In this document: positions 25,105 to 34,555 of the stretch, piece by piece
How positions within the stretch are numbered: the first letter of the stretch is position 1
Layout: each line of letters begins with the position of its first letter
Assembly (NCBI RefSeq): GCF_014306135.1
Contig: NZ_JACRWD010000001.1
Span: 1,178,001-1,242,000 of the forward strand
Source: Paraclostridium hominis
GTDB lineage: Bacteria; Bacillota; Clostridia; Peptostreptococcales; Peptostreptococcaceae
Reading direction: 5' to 3'
DNA: 64,000 nt
Notes under the pieces: generated by a model
Databases searched by the model: none
The model's input: the letters and a program-made list of their open reading frames with translations, nothing else
What the model was told of the DNA's origin: nothing
Program-made: the position numbers and the translations under genes

Positions 25105-25734
25105 TTATTTATTCATATATGTCACTACATCCAAAGATTGTATAATTTCAATATTAGGTATATCTCCAATTACATATATAGTGTATATTTTTTTATCTTT
25201 TAATTGTATCTTTTTATTTACTCTTAATTTATTTCTATTTTCATAAATCCCCATATCACTTTCTTCTATATTAAAATCATATATACCACTTGGAACTTGT
25301 GCATAATTAGTTCTCTTCCCAAAAGGTATTTCATCTATCATCTTAACATTATTTACTGTTAAATCTATCGGTTCTGCAGTTGGTGATAAATGTGCTATCC
25401 TAAACTTTGATTCTTCATTATCTATGCTTTCATTTGGATCTTCAAAAACTGCAAGCATCATCAAATTAGGAAATATCCCTGTTATAACTAAAGTCCCTAC
25501 ATTTCCTCCTGCTATAACTAAATCTTGTTCTAGTATTAGCTTATCTTGATTTCCATATTCATAAACCTTTACAGTGTAATCTCCAGGTAATGTAGGCGTA
25601 TATGGAGTAAACTCCTTATAACCAACATTTGAAAATACTGATATATCATTCATAGATATATCTATCTTATTACTATTTGGTGTAGCATTTAAAATTCTTA
25701 TATATGATGATTCATTATTAATCCTTACTTTCAT
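25105..25734 (-). CDS. DUF4397 domain protein
   Basis: The 209-residue protein has two similar beta-rich halves. The first starts SSYIRILNATPNSNKIDISMND and the second KFRIAHLSPTAEPIDLTVNN, each the hallmark of the DUF4397 fold. No signal peptide or anchor is visible, which is unusual because many members are secreted. The function is unknown. It is a single-gene unit. Confidence 0.85.
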   Translation of the reverse strand: MKVRINNESSYIRILNATPNSNKIDISMNDISVFSNVGYKEFTPYTPTLPGDYTVKVYEYGNQDKLILEQDLVIAGGNVGTLVITGIFPNLMMLAVFEDPNESIDNEESKFRIAHLSPTAEPIDLTVNNVKMIDEIPFGKRTNYAQVPSGIYDFNIEESDMGIYENRNKLRVNKKIQLKDKKIYTIYVIGDIPNIEIIQSLDVVTYMNK

Positions 25735-25940
25735 ATATATCTCCCCTTTATAATAAAAACATAATTTATTATATGTATTTATTATATTATCTGCTACTAT
25801 AACACTTAGTAAATATATTACCTGGGTAATAAAACCATTGGTATCACTATATCTAAGCTATTTTTCTCTTTCTTTTATCATATAGTGATATTTTTTAACA
25901 CTTATACGTGTCATTTAATGTGTTTTTTTATTTTAAAATA

Positions 25941-25974
25941 AAAAACTTCTATAAATGTATCATCTATAGAAGCT
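25941..25974 (-). terminator. Intrinsic terminator after the Cys-rich 98-residue gene
   Basis: Stem ttctata (25947-25953) pairs with tatagaa (25965-25971) and extends outward, with a six-base U-run on the minus strand. Confidence 0.75.
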
Positions 25975-25998
25975 TCAAATTCTTATTTAATTTATTTG

Positions 25999-26295
25999 CT
26001 AATTTGCATTTTTATTTATTGATATTACTCTACTCTTTTTGTTATTATCTTTATTTTTAACTTTGGGTGATTTTCTATTTTTAAATTTTTCAATTAAATT
26101 TTCTATCATTCGGACTATATTATATTTATATGCTAGCTCAAATTTACTACAGTATTTCCCTTTGAAGAATATTTCATCTGGTATACCATTTTTATATATG
26201 TCGCACAAAGGCTTACCATCTTTTAGCTGGACAAGGTTTTTACTTTTTAAAGTATACTTGCATTTGTGACATCTTCTAACTCTAAAGTTTCCCAT
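25999..26295 (-). CDS. Small Cys-rich basic protein
   Basis: The 98-residue product has CHKCKYTL near the N-terminus, KPLCDIY and GKYCSKF, which together could bind one metal ion. A basic tail follows (KFKNRKSPKVKNKDNNKK). I do not recognise the family; a nucleic-acid-binding role is only a guess from the basic tail. GGGGGG-like ribosome site and own terminator. Confidence 0.7.
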   Translation of the reverse strand: MGNFRVRRCHKCKYTLKSKNLVQLKDGKPLCDIYKNGIPDEIFFKGKYCSKFELAYKYNIVRMIENLIEKFKNRKSPKVKNKDNNKKSRVISINKNAN

Positions 26296-26373
26296 ATTCT
26301 TCCCCCCATGAAAATATAATTTATAAATTCACTCTATAAATATATATTACCATAAAAAAATACTTTTTAGTAC

Positions 26374-26401
26374 AATCTTTGATATTTTAATATCAAAGAT
26401 T
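26374..26401 (-). terminator. Hairpin after the S33-type hydrolase gene
   Basis: A 13-bp perfect stem (aatctttgatatt and complement) lies directly after the stop at 26411. The U-run on the minus strand is poor. Confidence 0.55.
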
Positions 26402-26410
26402 AAATTTTTA

Positions 26411-27367
26411 CTATATTTTGCTACTTGCCATAGTTTTAGATACTATATAATCAAGCCATTTTATAGTATCCTGCATAACTTCTTCTTTATTTATTTCATT
26501 TAGCATTTCATGTCTTCCTCCGCTATATAACTTAAACTTAATATCTTTTATTCCCACTTTTTTGTAATTTTCATATAACTTAATTATCCCTTTCCCAAAT
26601 TTTCCAACCGGATCTTTATCTCCTGCAAATATATATATGGGTAAATTCTTATCAACTTTATCTATATTATTTATATCTTTAATTTCTTTAAATAATCTAA
26701 ACAAATCATAAAAATATCCATTGCTAAAAACTACTCCACAATTTTTATTATCTATGTACTTATCTACTTCCTTTTCATCTCTACTTAACCAATCAAACTC
26801 AGTTTTATTTGGTTTAAAATGTTTGTTAAATCTTCCAAAAGCTAGCTTATCTATCAAATATGCCTTATTATCTCTTCCTTTTACGCTTGTTAATATTTTT
26901 GATAAAATCAATCCTATATCAACTTCTATTCCATGTAACCCATTAGTTCCTGAAAGTATAACTCCATCTATTTCTCTGCTATAATTCATAATATATTTTT
27001 GAGCTGCAAATGAACCCATACTATGACTAAATAAAAATATAGGTAAATTATCATTTTCTTTCTTAATTATATTTGTTAATTTATATAAATCTTTAACTAC
27101 ACAGTTAAGTCCATCTTTATCTGCTAATTTTCCTATATCATTAATTGACTTTACACTTTTACCATGACCTCTATGATCATTTACATATACTATATATCCA
27201 TTTTTATTTAAAAAACTAGCAAACCTTTCATATCTTTTAGCTTCTTCTGACATTCCATGTGAAATTTGAACAATGCCCTTTATATTTTCTTTAATTTTAG
27301 GCTCATATTTATATACATATATGTCTAAATCCTCTTCCCCTTTAAATGTAAAATTACTCTTTAACAT
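26411..27367 (-). CDS. Alpha/beta hydrolase, monoacylglycerol lipase/S33-like
   Basis: I use the ATG at 27367; an in-frame ATG four codons upstream overlaps the GGAGGAG ribosome site. The 318-residue enzyme has ISHGMSEEAKRYERFASFL, NDHRGHGKS, the nucleophile elbow FSHSMGSFAAQK, and a late Asp/His pair (AGDKDPVG, GGRHEMLNE). This is the serine-aminopeptidase S33/lysophospholipase layout. It is cytosolic, and its substrate is unknown. Confidence 0.88.
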   Translation of the reverse strand: MLKSNFTFKGEEDLDIYVYKYEPKIKENIKGIVQISHGMSEEAKRYERFASFLNKNGYIVYVNDHRGHGKSVKSINDIGKLADKDGLNCVVKDLYKLTNIIKKENDNLPIFLFSHSMGSFAAQKYIMNYSREIDGVILSGTNGLHGIEVDIGLILSKILTSVKGRDNKAYLIDKLAFGRFNKHFKPNKTEFDWLSRDEKEVDKYIDNKNCGVVFSNGYFYDLFRLFKEIKDINNIDKVDKNLPIYIFAGDKDPVGKFGKGIIKLYENYKKVGIKDIKFKLYSGGRHEMLNEINKEEVMQDTIKWLDYIVSKTMASSKI

Positions 27368-27479
27368 AAACTCCTCCATTAATTCTTTATATAATTCCTA
27401 ATATTATACATTAATTATAAGATTATTATATCATATATCAATGGATTATGTTAGTTTTCTAAGTATTAAAGTTTAAAAC

Positions 27480-27545
27480 AAAAGACTACATAAAATATTT
27501 GCTAAGTAAAATCAATTAGCAAAATCTTATATAGTCTTTTTAAAA
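27480..27545 (-). terminator. Two-part terminator after the 72-residue gene
   Basis: Outer stem aaaagacta with tagtctttt (27480-27488, 27532-27540) and inner stem attttgctaa-like arms. A U-run is present on the minus strand. Confidence 0.7.
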
Positions 27546-27764
27546 TTATATATCCATTTTCCCTTCGTATTTACCGCTTCCATTTGCTATATGGCTTTTT
27601 CTATTCATGGTTTTTTTACTATATTTAGCTTCTCCTTGAGATGCTATCTTTGCATTTACTTCTGTATTTTCATATCCATGTATACCTAATTCAGTAGCTA
27701 TTTCTTCTTTATTGTCATTATAAATTTCAACTTTTCTTAAATTTTGTTTTTTCTTATTAGTCAT
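27546..27764 (-). CDS. Small basic protein, possibly a divergent spore protein
   Basis: The 72-residue product contains KEEIATELGIHGYENTEVN, which looks like the germination-protease site region (EIAxEFG) of alpha/beta-type small acid-soluble spore proteins. The rest (KYSKKTMNRKSH) is Lys/Ser/Asn-rich, without the DNA-binding Gly-rich second half of true SASPs. The match is weak. AAGGAAG precedes the start. Confidence 0.6.
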   Translation of the reverse strand: MTNKKKQNLRKVEIYNDNKEEIATELGIHGYENTEVNAKIASQGEAKYSKKTMNRKSHIANGSGKYEGKMDI

Positions 27765-27940
27765 TATTCATCTTCCTTTCTAAAATGTACTTATTTTTAT
27801 TATGCTTAATTTATCAAATTAAATTCTAATAAATCATGTACAAAAAATACCATGTAATTTATATATTCTAAATTAAGCTTTCTTTAGTAACTATAAGTAA
27901 AAATGTTAAATTGTATTTGTATAAAAATTAGATTTCAAAT

Positions 27941-27980
27941 AAAAAAAGTATAGATATAAATATATCTATACTTTTATTTT
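27941..27980 (-). terminator. Intrinsic terminator after the HAD phosphatase gene
   Basis: Stem aaaagtatagatata (27944-27958) pairs with 27961-27975, with A/T runs on both ends. The stop codon at 27974 is inside it. Confidence 0.85.
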
Positions 27981-28783
27981 AAATCTATCTTTAATATATT
28001 TTCTAAAGCCTTCGCTACTCCATTTTCAGTATTTTTATCAGTTATAAAGTTAGAATTTTCCTTAACTATATCTTCAGCATTTCCCATTGCAACCCCCATA
28101 CCAGCATACATTATCATAGATAAGTCATTATGATTGTCTCCAAAAGTTATAACTTCACTTTTGTCTACTCCTAGGTATTTAGCTAAACTTTCTACTGCAC
28201 TTCCTTTATTAACTCCTTTTTTCATAATCTCTATATTATCAAAAAAAGATTTAGTTAATTCTATATCTTTAATATTTTTCAATTCATTTTCAACTTTAGA
28301 AAGTAAACTTAAATCACTTTCTATTATTAAAAATTTTAAAATATCTCTTTCTTTTATAAGTTCTTTTATATTATCACTTTCTATTATTTTTATATTTAAA
28401 TCTTCTTGCATTTGATACTTTCTAAGCCACTCATTTATATAAGTAGTAAATATAGTATCATCTGTAAAACATTGATAATATATATTATGCTTTTCTAATA
28501 TATCTATAATGTTATCACATAAATCATACTCTATTTTGCTTACATAAATTACATTACCATTTTCTTCTTTTATTAAGGCTCCATTGCAACATATTATAGG
28601 GGTTTTAATATCTAATTCTCTTGCATATTTTATAGTCGATTCATATATCCTACCTGTTGCTATAGCCACCTTTATACCTTTGTCAGCTACTTTTTTCAAT
28701 GCATTTTTATTTTCATCGCTTATTTCATGTTCTCCATTAAGTAAAGTTCCATCCATATCTGTTACTATTAATTTATAAGTCAT
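27974..28783 (-). CDS. Cof-type HAD-superfamily phosphatase
   Basis: The 269-residue protein has motif I IVTDMDGTLLN at residues 6-16, motif II AIATGR, the conserved KGSAVESLAKYLG lysine region and motif IV FGDNHNDLSMI. This is the IIB cap HAD layout (Cof/YbiV), with hydrolysis of phosphosugars or PLP as the usual activity. Which substrate is used cannot be told. It is a single-gene unit. Confidence 0.92.
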   Translation of the reverse strand: MTYKLIVTDMDGTLLNGEHEISDENKNALKKVADKGIKVAIATGRIYESTIKYARELDIKTPIICCNGALIKEENGNVIYVSKIEYDLCDNIIDILEKHNIYYQCFTDDTIFTTYINEWLRKYQMQEDLNIKIIESDNIKELIKERDILKFLIIESDLSLLSKVENELKNIKDIELTKSFFDNIEIMKKGVNKGSAVESLAKYLGVDKSEVITFGDNHNDLSMIMYAGMGVAMGNAEDIVKENSNFITDKNTENGVAKALENILKIDLK

Positions 28784-28892
28784 ACTTCCTCCTTAAGCCG
28801 TAATTTTTTATTTTTTTACATATTCTACATTTACCCAATAAATCCTTTATATTCTCATAATTTCTATATAAATTAATAGTATAAATATATAA

Positions 28893-29486
28893 TTAAACTG
28901 CAGCTCTTATAGTTTCTAAAGTATTTAATTCTATTATGGTTCTCATTTTTTCTCTATGTTCTAAAAACTTATTATATACTTTATCTGATATTTCAGTATC
29001 TCCATATATATTCCAATAATTTATTTTACTTAATTTATATCTTCCATATCCCATAAAACCTACTACGTCTTTAAGTGGATATCCTAAAAATATACCTATT
29101 TCATGAGGAAAATCTTTGGTTTTTAATTTTTCTATTAATTTTTGTATATACATATCTATTTTGTATTCTTTTGGATATCCTAAAAATCTTAAAAAACTTA
29201 GACATTTTTTATTAATTAAAACATTATCTAATGCTTCTTTATTTATAAATAAAACTCTTATAGAATCATCACTTAAATTTATAAGTTCATATGATATTTT
29301 TGAACAACCTTTAAAAAAACTCTTTATATCTTTTATTTTTTCTCTACCTTTAATATCTTTAGATGATATATTGATTATTTCACATGGTTTTGAACCTAAT
29401 ATTACTGGTCCTAAAATCTCTAATAACCATTTTATATATGACGAATTTATATTATTTTTACAAGAATAATCACATTTTATAGACAT
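28893..29486 (-). CDS. DUF3793 family protein, probably Fur-regulated
   Basis: The 197-residue protein has KWLLEILGPVILGSKPCEI at residues 19-37, CSKISYELI, FLRFLGYP, FPHEIGIFLGYPLKDV and GDTEISDKVY, all typical of DUF3793, a clostridial family with no proven function. Three AT-rich Fur-box-like repeats sit within 110 bp upstream. In many clostridia such genes respond to iron, so a role in iron or heme physiology is likely but unproven. Confidence 0.8.
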   Translation of the reverse strand: MSIKCDYSCKNNINSSYIKWLLEILGPVILGSKPCEIINISSKDIKGREKIKDIKSFFKGCSKISYELINLSDDSIRVLFINKEALDNVLINKKCLSFLRFLGYPKEYKIDMYIQKLIEKLKTKDFPHEIGIFLGYPLKDVVGFMGYGRYKLSKINYWNIYGDTEISDKVYNKFLEHREKMRTIIELNTLETIRAAV

Positions 29487-29502
29487 TTAAAACCTCCCGA
29501 AC

Positions 29503-29595
29503 TGATAATCATTTTCATTTATTATTTATAATACTAGCATAATTGATATCAATTATCAATAAAAACAATATAAAAATTGATAATTATTTTCATTC
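29503..29595 (-). promoter_or_regulatory. Cluster of Fur-box-like sequences
   Basis: tgataatcattttcattta (from 29503), ttgatatcaattatcaat (29543-29560) and attgataattattttcat (from 29576) each resemble the Fur consensus built from GATAAT repeats. They lie upstream of the DUF3793 gene. The remaining 29600-30000, up to the divergent peptidase gene, shows nothing distinct beyond AT-rich promoter-like DNA. Confidence 0.6.
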
Positions 29596-30010
29596 ATCTA
29601 AATTTATTAATATTCTATATTACCAATTCATTTGTTTTTAATAATTATTCCTAATTTTTTCGATTTTATGTATAATATAAATTCATATATTTACTAATAA
29701 CTTAAATTTATTAATACGTATCGATGAGTATAATTTATACTTAATCAAATATAATAAAAAAAGATTTATCCTATCTCTAATCTATTTAATGTTAATTTCT
29801 TTATCATCTACATTTTATATCTCTTATATTATAATTAACCTCTATCTTATACTATATAAAGCAGATACCTTTCTTTTTTTAATTTAGAATTAATAAAATA
29901 CATTTTATATACTTAACATGTAAATACCTATAATTTTTTCCCATTTAATACTAATTTATGGTAAAATTTAGTTGTAGTAAAAATTAATAATTTAAGAGGG
30001 AGATGGATAT

Positions 30011-31087
30011 ATGAAAACTCAAAGACTAGATTCTGTCCTTGATAAAATGAAAGCTGATAGCATAGATCAAATGTTAGTTAGTGATCCATATGCAATATTT
30101 TATTTAACAGGTAAAATGATACACCCAGGAGAAAGACTATTAGCATTATATTTAAATGTTAATGGAAATCACAAAATGTTCATAAATGAATTATTCCCTG
30201 TTAGTGAAGATTTAGGGGTTGAAATGATTTGGTTTAATGATACTCAAAATCCTATTGAAATCATTTCTAAATACATAGATAAAACTGGTACTATAGGTGT
30301 TGATAAAAACTGGCCATCAAGATTTTTATTAGCTTTAATGGATTTATGTAAGGAAAATAAGTTTGTTAATTCATCTTACATAATAGATACATTAAGATCT
30401 TCTAAAGATGAAGAGGAAAAGGATTTAATGAGAAAAGCTTCTCTTTTAAATGATGAAGCAATGGGTAAACTTAAAGCTTTAATATCTGATGAATTAACTG
30501 AAAAGCAGCTTGCTAATAAGTTATCAGGTATATATGAAGATTTAGGAGCTGATGGATTCTCTTTCTCTCCTATTATAGGTTTTGGTCCTACTGGTGCTGA
30601 TCCACATGGTACACCTGGAGATAGAAAAGTTAATGTTGGAGATGCTATAATACTTGATATAGGTTGCATCAAAGATCATTACTGCTCTGATATGACTAGA
30701 ACAGTATTTTATAAAGAAGTTCCTCAAAAAGCTAAAGAGGTATTTGAAATAGTTCTTGAAGCTAATAAAAGAGCTATAGCTTTAGTTAAACCAGGAGTTA
30801 GATTCTGTGATATAGATGCTGCTGCTAGAGACTATATAACTGAAAAAGGATACGGTAAATACTTTACTCATAGAACAGGTCATTCTATAGGTCTTGAATG
30901 TCATGATATGGGAGATGTATCTTCTGTTAATACTGATTGTGTTGAAGAAGGAATGATATTCTCTGTTGAACCAGGTATATACTTACCAGGTGAATTTGGA
31001 GTTAGAATTGAAGATTTAGTTTTAGTAACTAAAGACGGTCATGAAATTTTAAATCACCATGATAAAGAAATTTGTATAGTTGGATAA
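30011..31087 (+). CDS. Xaa-Pro aminopeptidase/dipeptidase, M24B family
   Basis: The 358-residue enzyme has the N-terminal creatinase-like domain (about 1-125) and a pita-bread catalytic domain with all five metal ligands: AIILDIGC (Asp), HYCSDMTRTVF (Asp), HRTGHSIGLECHD (His), FSVEPGIYL (Glu) and GVRIEDLVLV (Glu). It cleaves peptides with proline in position two. It is a single-gene unit with a shared downstream terminator. Confidence 0.92.
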   Translation: MKTQRLDSVLDKMKADSIDQMLVSDPYAIFYLTGKMIHPGERLLALYLNVNGNHKMFINELFPVSEDLGVEMIWFNDTQNPIEIISKYIDKTGTIGVDKNWPSRFLLALMDLCKENKFVNSSYIIDTLRSSKDEEEKDLMRKASLLNDEAMGKLKALISDELTEKQLANKLSGIYEDLGADGFSFSPIIGFGPTGADPHGTPGDRKVNVGDAIILDIGCIKDHYCSDMTRTVFYKEVPQKAKEVFEIVLEANKRAIALVKPGVRFCDIDAAARDYITEKGYGKYFTHRTGHSIGLECHDMGDVSSVNTDCVEEGMIFSVEPGIYLPGEFGVRIEDLVLVTKDGHEILNHHDKEICIVG

Positions 31088-31090
31088 TTT

Positions 31091-31134
31091 TAAATAAAAA
31101 AGACTAGGATATTATCCTAGTCTTTTTTATTTAA
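31091..31134. terminator. Bidirectional terminator between peptidase and alcohol dehydrogenase genes
   Basis: A stem of about 19 bp (aaataaaaaagactaggat and complement) with a three-base loop and A/T runs on both sides. Confidence 0.9.
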
Positions 31135-31147
31135 AATCTATTATATA

Positions 31148-32317
31148 CTAAGCAAATTCAACTTCAGTATCCATTGATTTAGTCAATATATCTTTTATAT
31201 CTTGATGAGTTGCTTGTATAGGATTAGTTAATCCACAAGCATCTTTAAGTGCATTATCAGCTAATGTATCAAAATCTTCCTCCTTAACACCTAATTCTCT
31301 AAGTCCTAAAGGAATATCTATGTCTTTTGATAATTTTCTTATAGCTTTTATACAAGCGTTCGCTCCTTCTTCTTCATTCATATTGCTAGTGTCTACTCCC
31401 ATAAACTTAGCAATATCTCTTAATTTATTTTTACTTACTTTTGAGTTAAATACTTGCACTTCTGGAAGTAATATTGCATTACAAACTCCATGTGGTAAGT
31501 TATAAAATCCTCCAAGTTGATGAGCTATAGCGTGTACATATCCAAGTGAAGCTGAATTAAATGCCATACCTGCTAAATATTCAGCATAAGCCATCATATC
31601 CCTAGCTTCTATATTATTACCATCTTTTACAGCATCTCTTAAATTATTACTTATTAATTCTATAGCCTTTTGAGCACATGCATCTGTAATTGGTGTTGCT
31701 GCTTTTGATACATATGCTTCTACTGCATGAGTTAACGCATCCATACCTGTTGCTGCAGTTAAAGATTTTGGCATACTTACCATTAATTCAGGATCATTTA
31801 CTGCAAGTATTGGTGTTACATTTTTATCAACTATAGCCATTTTAACATGTCTTTCTTCATCTGTTATTATAGAAAATACAGTCATTTCTGAGGCTGTTCC
31901 TGCTGTTGTATTTATTGATATAAGTGGAAGTTGAGGTTTTGAAGATTTATTTATTCCTTCATAATCTTTTATATTTCCACCATTTGTTGCAACTAAAGCT
32001 ATACCTTTAGCGCAATCATGTGGAGATCCTCCTCCATAAGATATGACAAAATCACAATCGTTTTCTTTTAATATATCAACACCATCCATAACATTAGTAA
32101 CTGTTGGATTAGGTTGAGAGCCTGCATAAACTACATATTCTATATTATGTTCTTTTAAAAGATCAGTTACCCCTTTGAATTCTTCACTCTTAGAAGATCT
32201 TTTTCCACATACTATTAAGGCTTTTTTAAGTCCTCTAGAAGTTATCTCCTCTGCTATTTTTTTAACACATCCTGGTCCCATTAAACTTACATTTGGCATA
32301 AAAAATGTATAACTCAT
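31148..32317 (-). CDS. Iron-containing alcohol dehydrogenase
   Basis: The 389-residue group-III alcohol dehydrogenase has the nucleotide-binding GGGSPHDCAKGIA and TTAGTASE, and iron ligands in GMDALTHAVEAYVS/DACAQ (Asp, His), YVHAIAHQLGGFYNLPHGVCNAILLP (two His) and the signature tail. It reduces aldehydes or oxidises short alcohols with NAD(P)H. A TGTTAA-type Rex-like site may lie near 32365-32385, but this is weak. It is a single-gene unit. Confidence 0.92.
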   Translation of the reverse strand: MSYTFFMPNVSLMGPGCVKKIAEEITSRGLKKALIVCGKRSSKSEEFKGVTDLLKEHNIEYVVYAGSQPNPTVTNVMDGVDILKENDCDFVISYGGGSPHDCAKGIALVATNGGNIKDYEGINKSSKPQLPLISINTTAGTASEMTVFSIITDEERHVKMAIVDKNVTPILAVNDPELMVSMPKSLTAATGMDALTHAVEAYVSKAATPITDACAQKAIELISNNLRDAVKDGNNIEARDMMAYAEYLAGMAFNSASLGYVHAIAHQLGGFYNLPHGVCNAILLPEVQVFNSKVSKNKLRDIAKFMGVDTSNMNEEEGANACIKAIRKLSKDIDIPLGLRELGVKEEDFDTLADNALKDACGLTNPIQATHQDIKDILTKSMDTEVEFA

Positions 32318-32492
32318 ATTGTATTCCCCCTTGATAATATGTATTCAAACAAATCCTAGTTTGTTTTTTATTTAACACAATTTAATTATATACCATTAAA
32401 TTCCATTTGTATAGTAGTTTACTCTTTTATAATTTTTATTTTTATATAAAAATAAATGGTATATATTAAAAAATACATACCACAATTAAATT

Positions 32493-32966
32493 CTATTCAT
32501 CAATTCTATAATCCCCAGATTTTCCCCCAGTTTTTTCTATTAATTTTATTTCACTTATAACCATAGATTTATCAATAGCTTTACACATATCATATATTGT
32601 AAGAGCTGCTATTGACACACTACTTAAAGCTTCCATTTCTACTCCAGTTTTACCAACTGATTTAGTAGTTGCAAACACTTGTATATAATTTTTCTCTTCA
32701 TCTATATTAAATTCTAAATCACATCCAACTAAATTTATCTGATGACACATAGGTATATTTATTGGAGTATTTTTAGCCCCCATAATACCTGCAACTTGAG
32801 CTACAGATAATACATCTCCCTTTTTTATTCCACCAAATTTAATTCTTTGTATAGTTTCTTTATTCATATATATTTTACATGTTGCTATAGCTTTTCTTGT
32901 AGTATCATCTTTACCACTTATATCTACCATCTTAGCATATCCTTTATCATTTATATGTGTAAGCAT
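32493..32966 (-). CDS. moaC: Cyclic pyranopterin monophosphate synthase MoaC
   Basis: I use the ATG at 32966 (157 residues, the usual length); CGGAGG in the moaA 3' end is its ribosome site, so the longer in-frame start is not needed. Motifs: VDISGKDDTTRKAIA, AGIMGAKNTPINIPMCHQI, GKTGVEMEALSSVSIAALTIYDMCKA, and a catalytic Lys near IEKTGGKSGDY. With MoaA it makes cyclic pyranopterin from GTP, the first step of molybdopterin synthesis. Last gene of mogA-moaA-moaC. Confidence 0.95.
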   Translation of the reverse strand: MLTHINDKGYAKMVDISGKDDTTRKAIATCKIYMNKETIQRIKFGGIKKGDVLSVAQVAGIMGAKNTPINIPMCHQINLVGCDLEFNIDEEKNYIQVFATTKSVGKTGVEMEALSSVSIAALTIYDMCKAIDKSMVISEIKLIEKTGGKSGDYRIDE

Positions 32967-32967
32967 A

Positions 32968-33921
32968 TTAACCTCCGACTTGATACATATTTCTCTTAGT
33001 ATCACTCTTTTTATTTTCCACTAAATTATGTTTTTCTGGTTTTATATATATAACTTCTTTTAAAACATTTAATAATTTATTTCCATCTCTTAAATAAGGC
33101 TTTATATCTATTTCTTCGCTAGAATGCAAGCATAACTTAATACTACCATTTGATGTTACTCTTACTCTATTGCAGTTACTGCAAAATGAGCAACTCATTG
33201 GAGTAATTATACCTATCCTACCATTTGAATTATCTATTTTATAATATGATGCTACACTTTTTTCTTTGTACTTTGTAGTTTTTAAAATATCTATCTTATC
33301 TAGAGTTTCTTTTAAATTTATATATCCTTTATCAAACATTTTAATTCCTTCACCTAAAGGCATTAATTCTATAAATCTAACATCTATATTTTTGTATTTA
33401 GCTATATTTATAAAATCATAAAGTTCATCATCATTTAATCCCTTTATTAAAACACAGTTTACCTTTACTTTTAAATTTAAATCAATACACTTATTAAGTG
33501 CTTTTAATACTTCTTTTAAATCTCCACCTCTAGTTATCTTCTTATATTTATTCTCATTTAAAGAATCTATACTTATATTTATTTTTTTAAGACCATTGCT
33601 TTTTAAATTTTCTACTTTATCATATAATCCTATAGCATTTGTTGTCATACAAATATCTTCTATACCACATTCATCTTTTGTATATTTTATAAGCTTGTCT
33701 AAGTTTTCATAAAGAAGTGGTTCTCCTCCAGTAAATCTTATCTTTTTTATACCAACTTTTGAAAAACATTTTATTATAAATTTATAATCATCAAAACTTA
33801 ATATTTTATTTATACCATTAAAATTCTCATCATTTGGCATACAATATATACACCTTAAATTACAATTATCAGTTAAAGAAATTCTTAAATAATCAATCTC
33901 TCTATTATACTTGTCTATCAT
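32968..33921 (-). CDS. moaA: GTP 3',8-cyclase MoaA (radical SAM)
   Basis: The start at 33921 follows CGGAGTG and overlaps the mogA end by 17 bp. The 317-residue enzyme has the radical-SAM cluster NCNLRCIYCMP, FTGGEPLLY, and the C-terminal cluster CSFCSNCNRVRVT with a later Cys (KLCLHS). It ends in Gly-Gly as active MoaA proteins do. It feeds molybdopterin to the xdh enzyme elsewhere in the window. Confidence 0.95.
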   Translation of the reverse strand: MIDKYNREIDYLRISLTDNCNLRCIYCMPNDENFNGINKILSFDDYKFIIKCFSKVGIKKIRFTGGEPLLYENLDKLIKYTKDECGIEDICMTTNAIGLYDKVENLKSNGLKKINISIDSLNENKYKKITRGGDLKEVLKALNKCIDLNLKVKVNCVLIKGLNDDELYDFINIAKYKNIDVRFIELMPLGEGIKMFDKGYINLKETLDKIDILKTTKYKEKSVASYYKIDNSNGRIGIITPMSCSFCSNCNRVRVTSNGSIKLCLHSSEEIDIKPYLRDGNKLLNVLKEVIYIKPEKHNLVENKKSDTKRNMYQVGG

Positions 33922-34405
33922 TTGCACACTCCGTAGCTTCACCTTTTAATATATCTATTCCATGTCCTATTACATCTATTACAAACTCTATACTTTCTAT
34001 AGCACCTTTAGGGCTTCCTGGTAAGTTTATTATAACTGTATTTTTTCTTATACCACTAATTCCTCTACTTAGTATAGCTCTTTTAATTTTTTCAGAAGAC
34101 TTCATTCTTATATATTCACTAATACCTGGTATTTCCCTTTCTATAACCTCTTTTGTAGCTTCTGGTGTTATATCCCTTTTTGAAAAACCAGTTCCTCCAT
34201 TAGTTAATATTAAATCTATATCTCTATCACAAAGTTTTATAATTTCATTTTTCAACATAACTTTATCATCGGGAATCATATTATAATATTTAACTTCATA
34301 ATTATTTTCATTATTTATAAAATAAACAAGATTTTCTCCAGTTATATCTTTTCTTTCTCCTTTAGAGCCTTTGTCACTTAAAGTTATTATTGCAACATTG
34401 AACAT
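33905..34405 (-). CDS. mogA: Molybdopterin adenylyltransferase MogA/MoaB
   Basis: The 166-residue MoCF-domain protein has LILTNGGTGFSKRDITPEAT, IINLPGSPKGAIES and ISEYIRMKSSEK. This is the adenylyl-transfer step before molybdenum insertion. Sequence alone does not separate MogA from MoaB. First gene of the three-gene moa operon. Confidence 0.9.
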   Translation of the reverse strand: MFNVAIITLSDKGSKGERKDITGENLVYFINNENNYEVKYYNMIPDDKVMLKNEIIKLCDRDIDLILTNGGTGFSKRDITPEATKEVIEREIPGISEYIRMKSSEKIKRAILSRGISGIRKNTVIINLPGSPKGAIESIEFVIDVIGHGIDILKGEATECANDRQV

Positions 34406-34494
34406 ATATTCACCCCTTAAATTACATTTATATTCATGTCTAATTTTATCATATTTTGCTAATATTAGATAGCAATGATCACGATTATTATAAT

Positions 34495-34544
34495 AAAAAA
34501 CATTCGTATATATACTAAAAACAGTATATATACGAATGTTTTTT
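34495..34544 (-). terminator. Intrinsic terminator after ldcA
   Basis: A 22-bp perfect stem (34495-34516 with 34523-34544) with A/T runs. It is long enough to act from both sides. Confidence 0.85.
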
Positions 34545-34555
34545 ATTTTTAATAT

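Noticed and set aside
32360..32390. Rex-type redox operator upstream of the iron alcohol dehydrogenase
   Set aside because: Only one half-site (TGTTAA) matches well; the other half is poor, so it is not listed as a feature.
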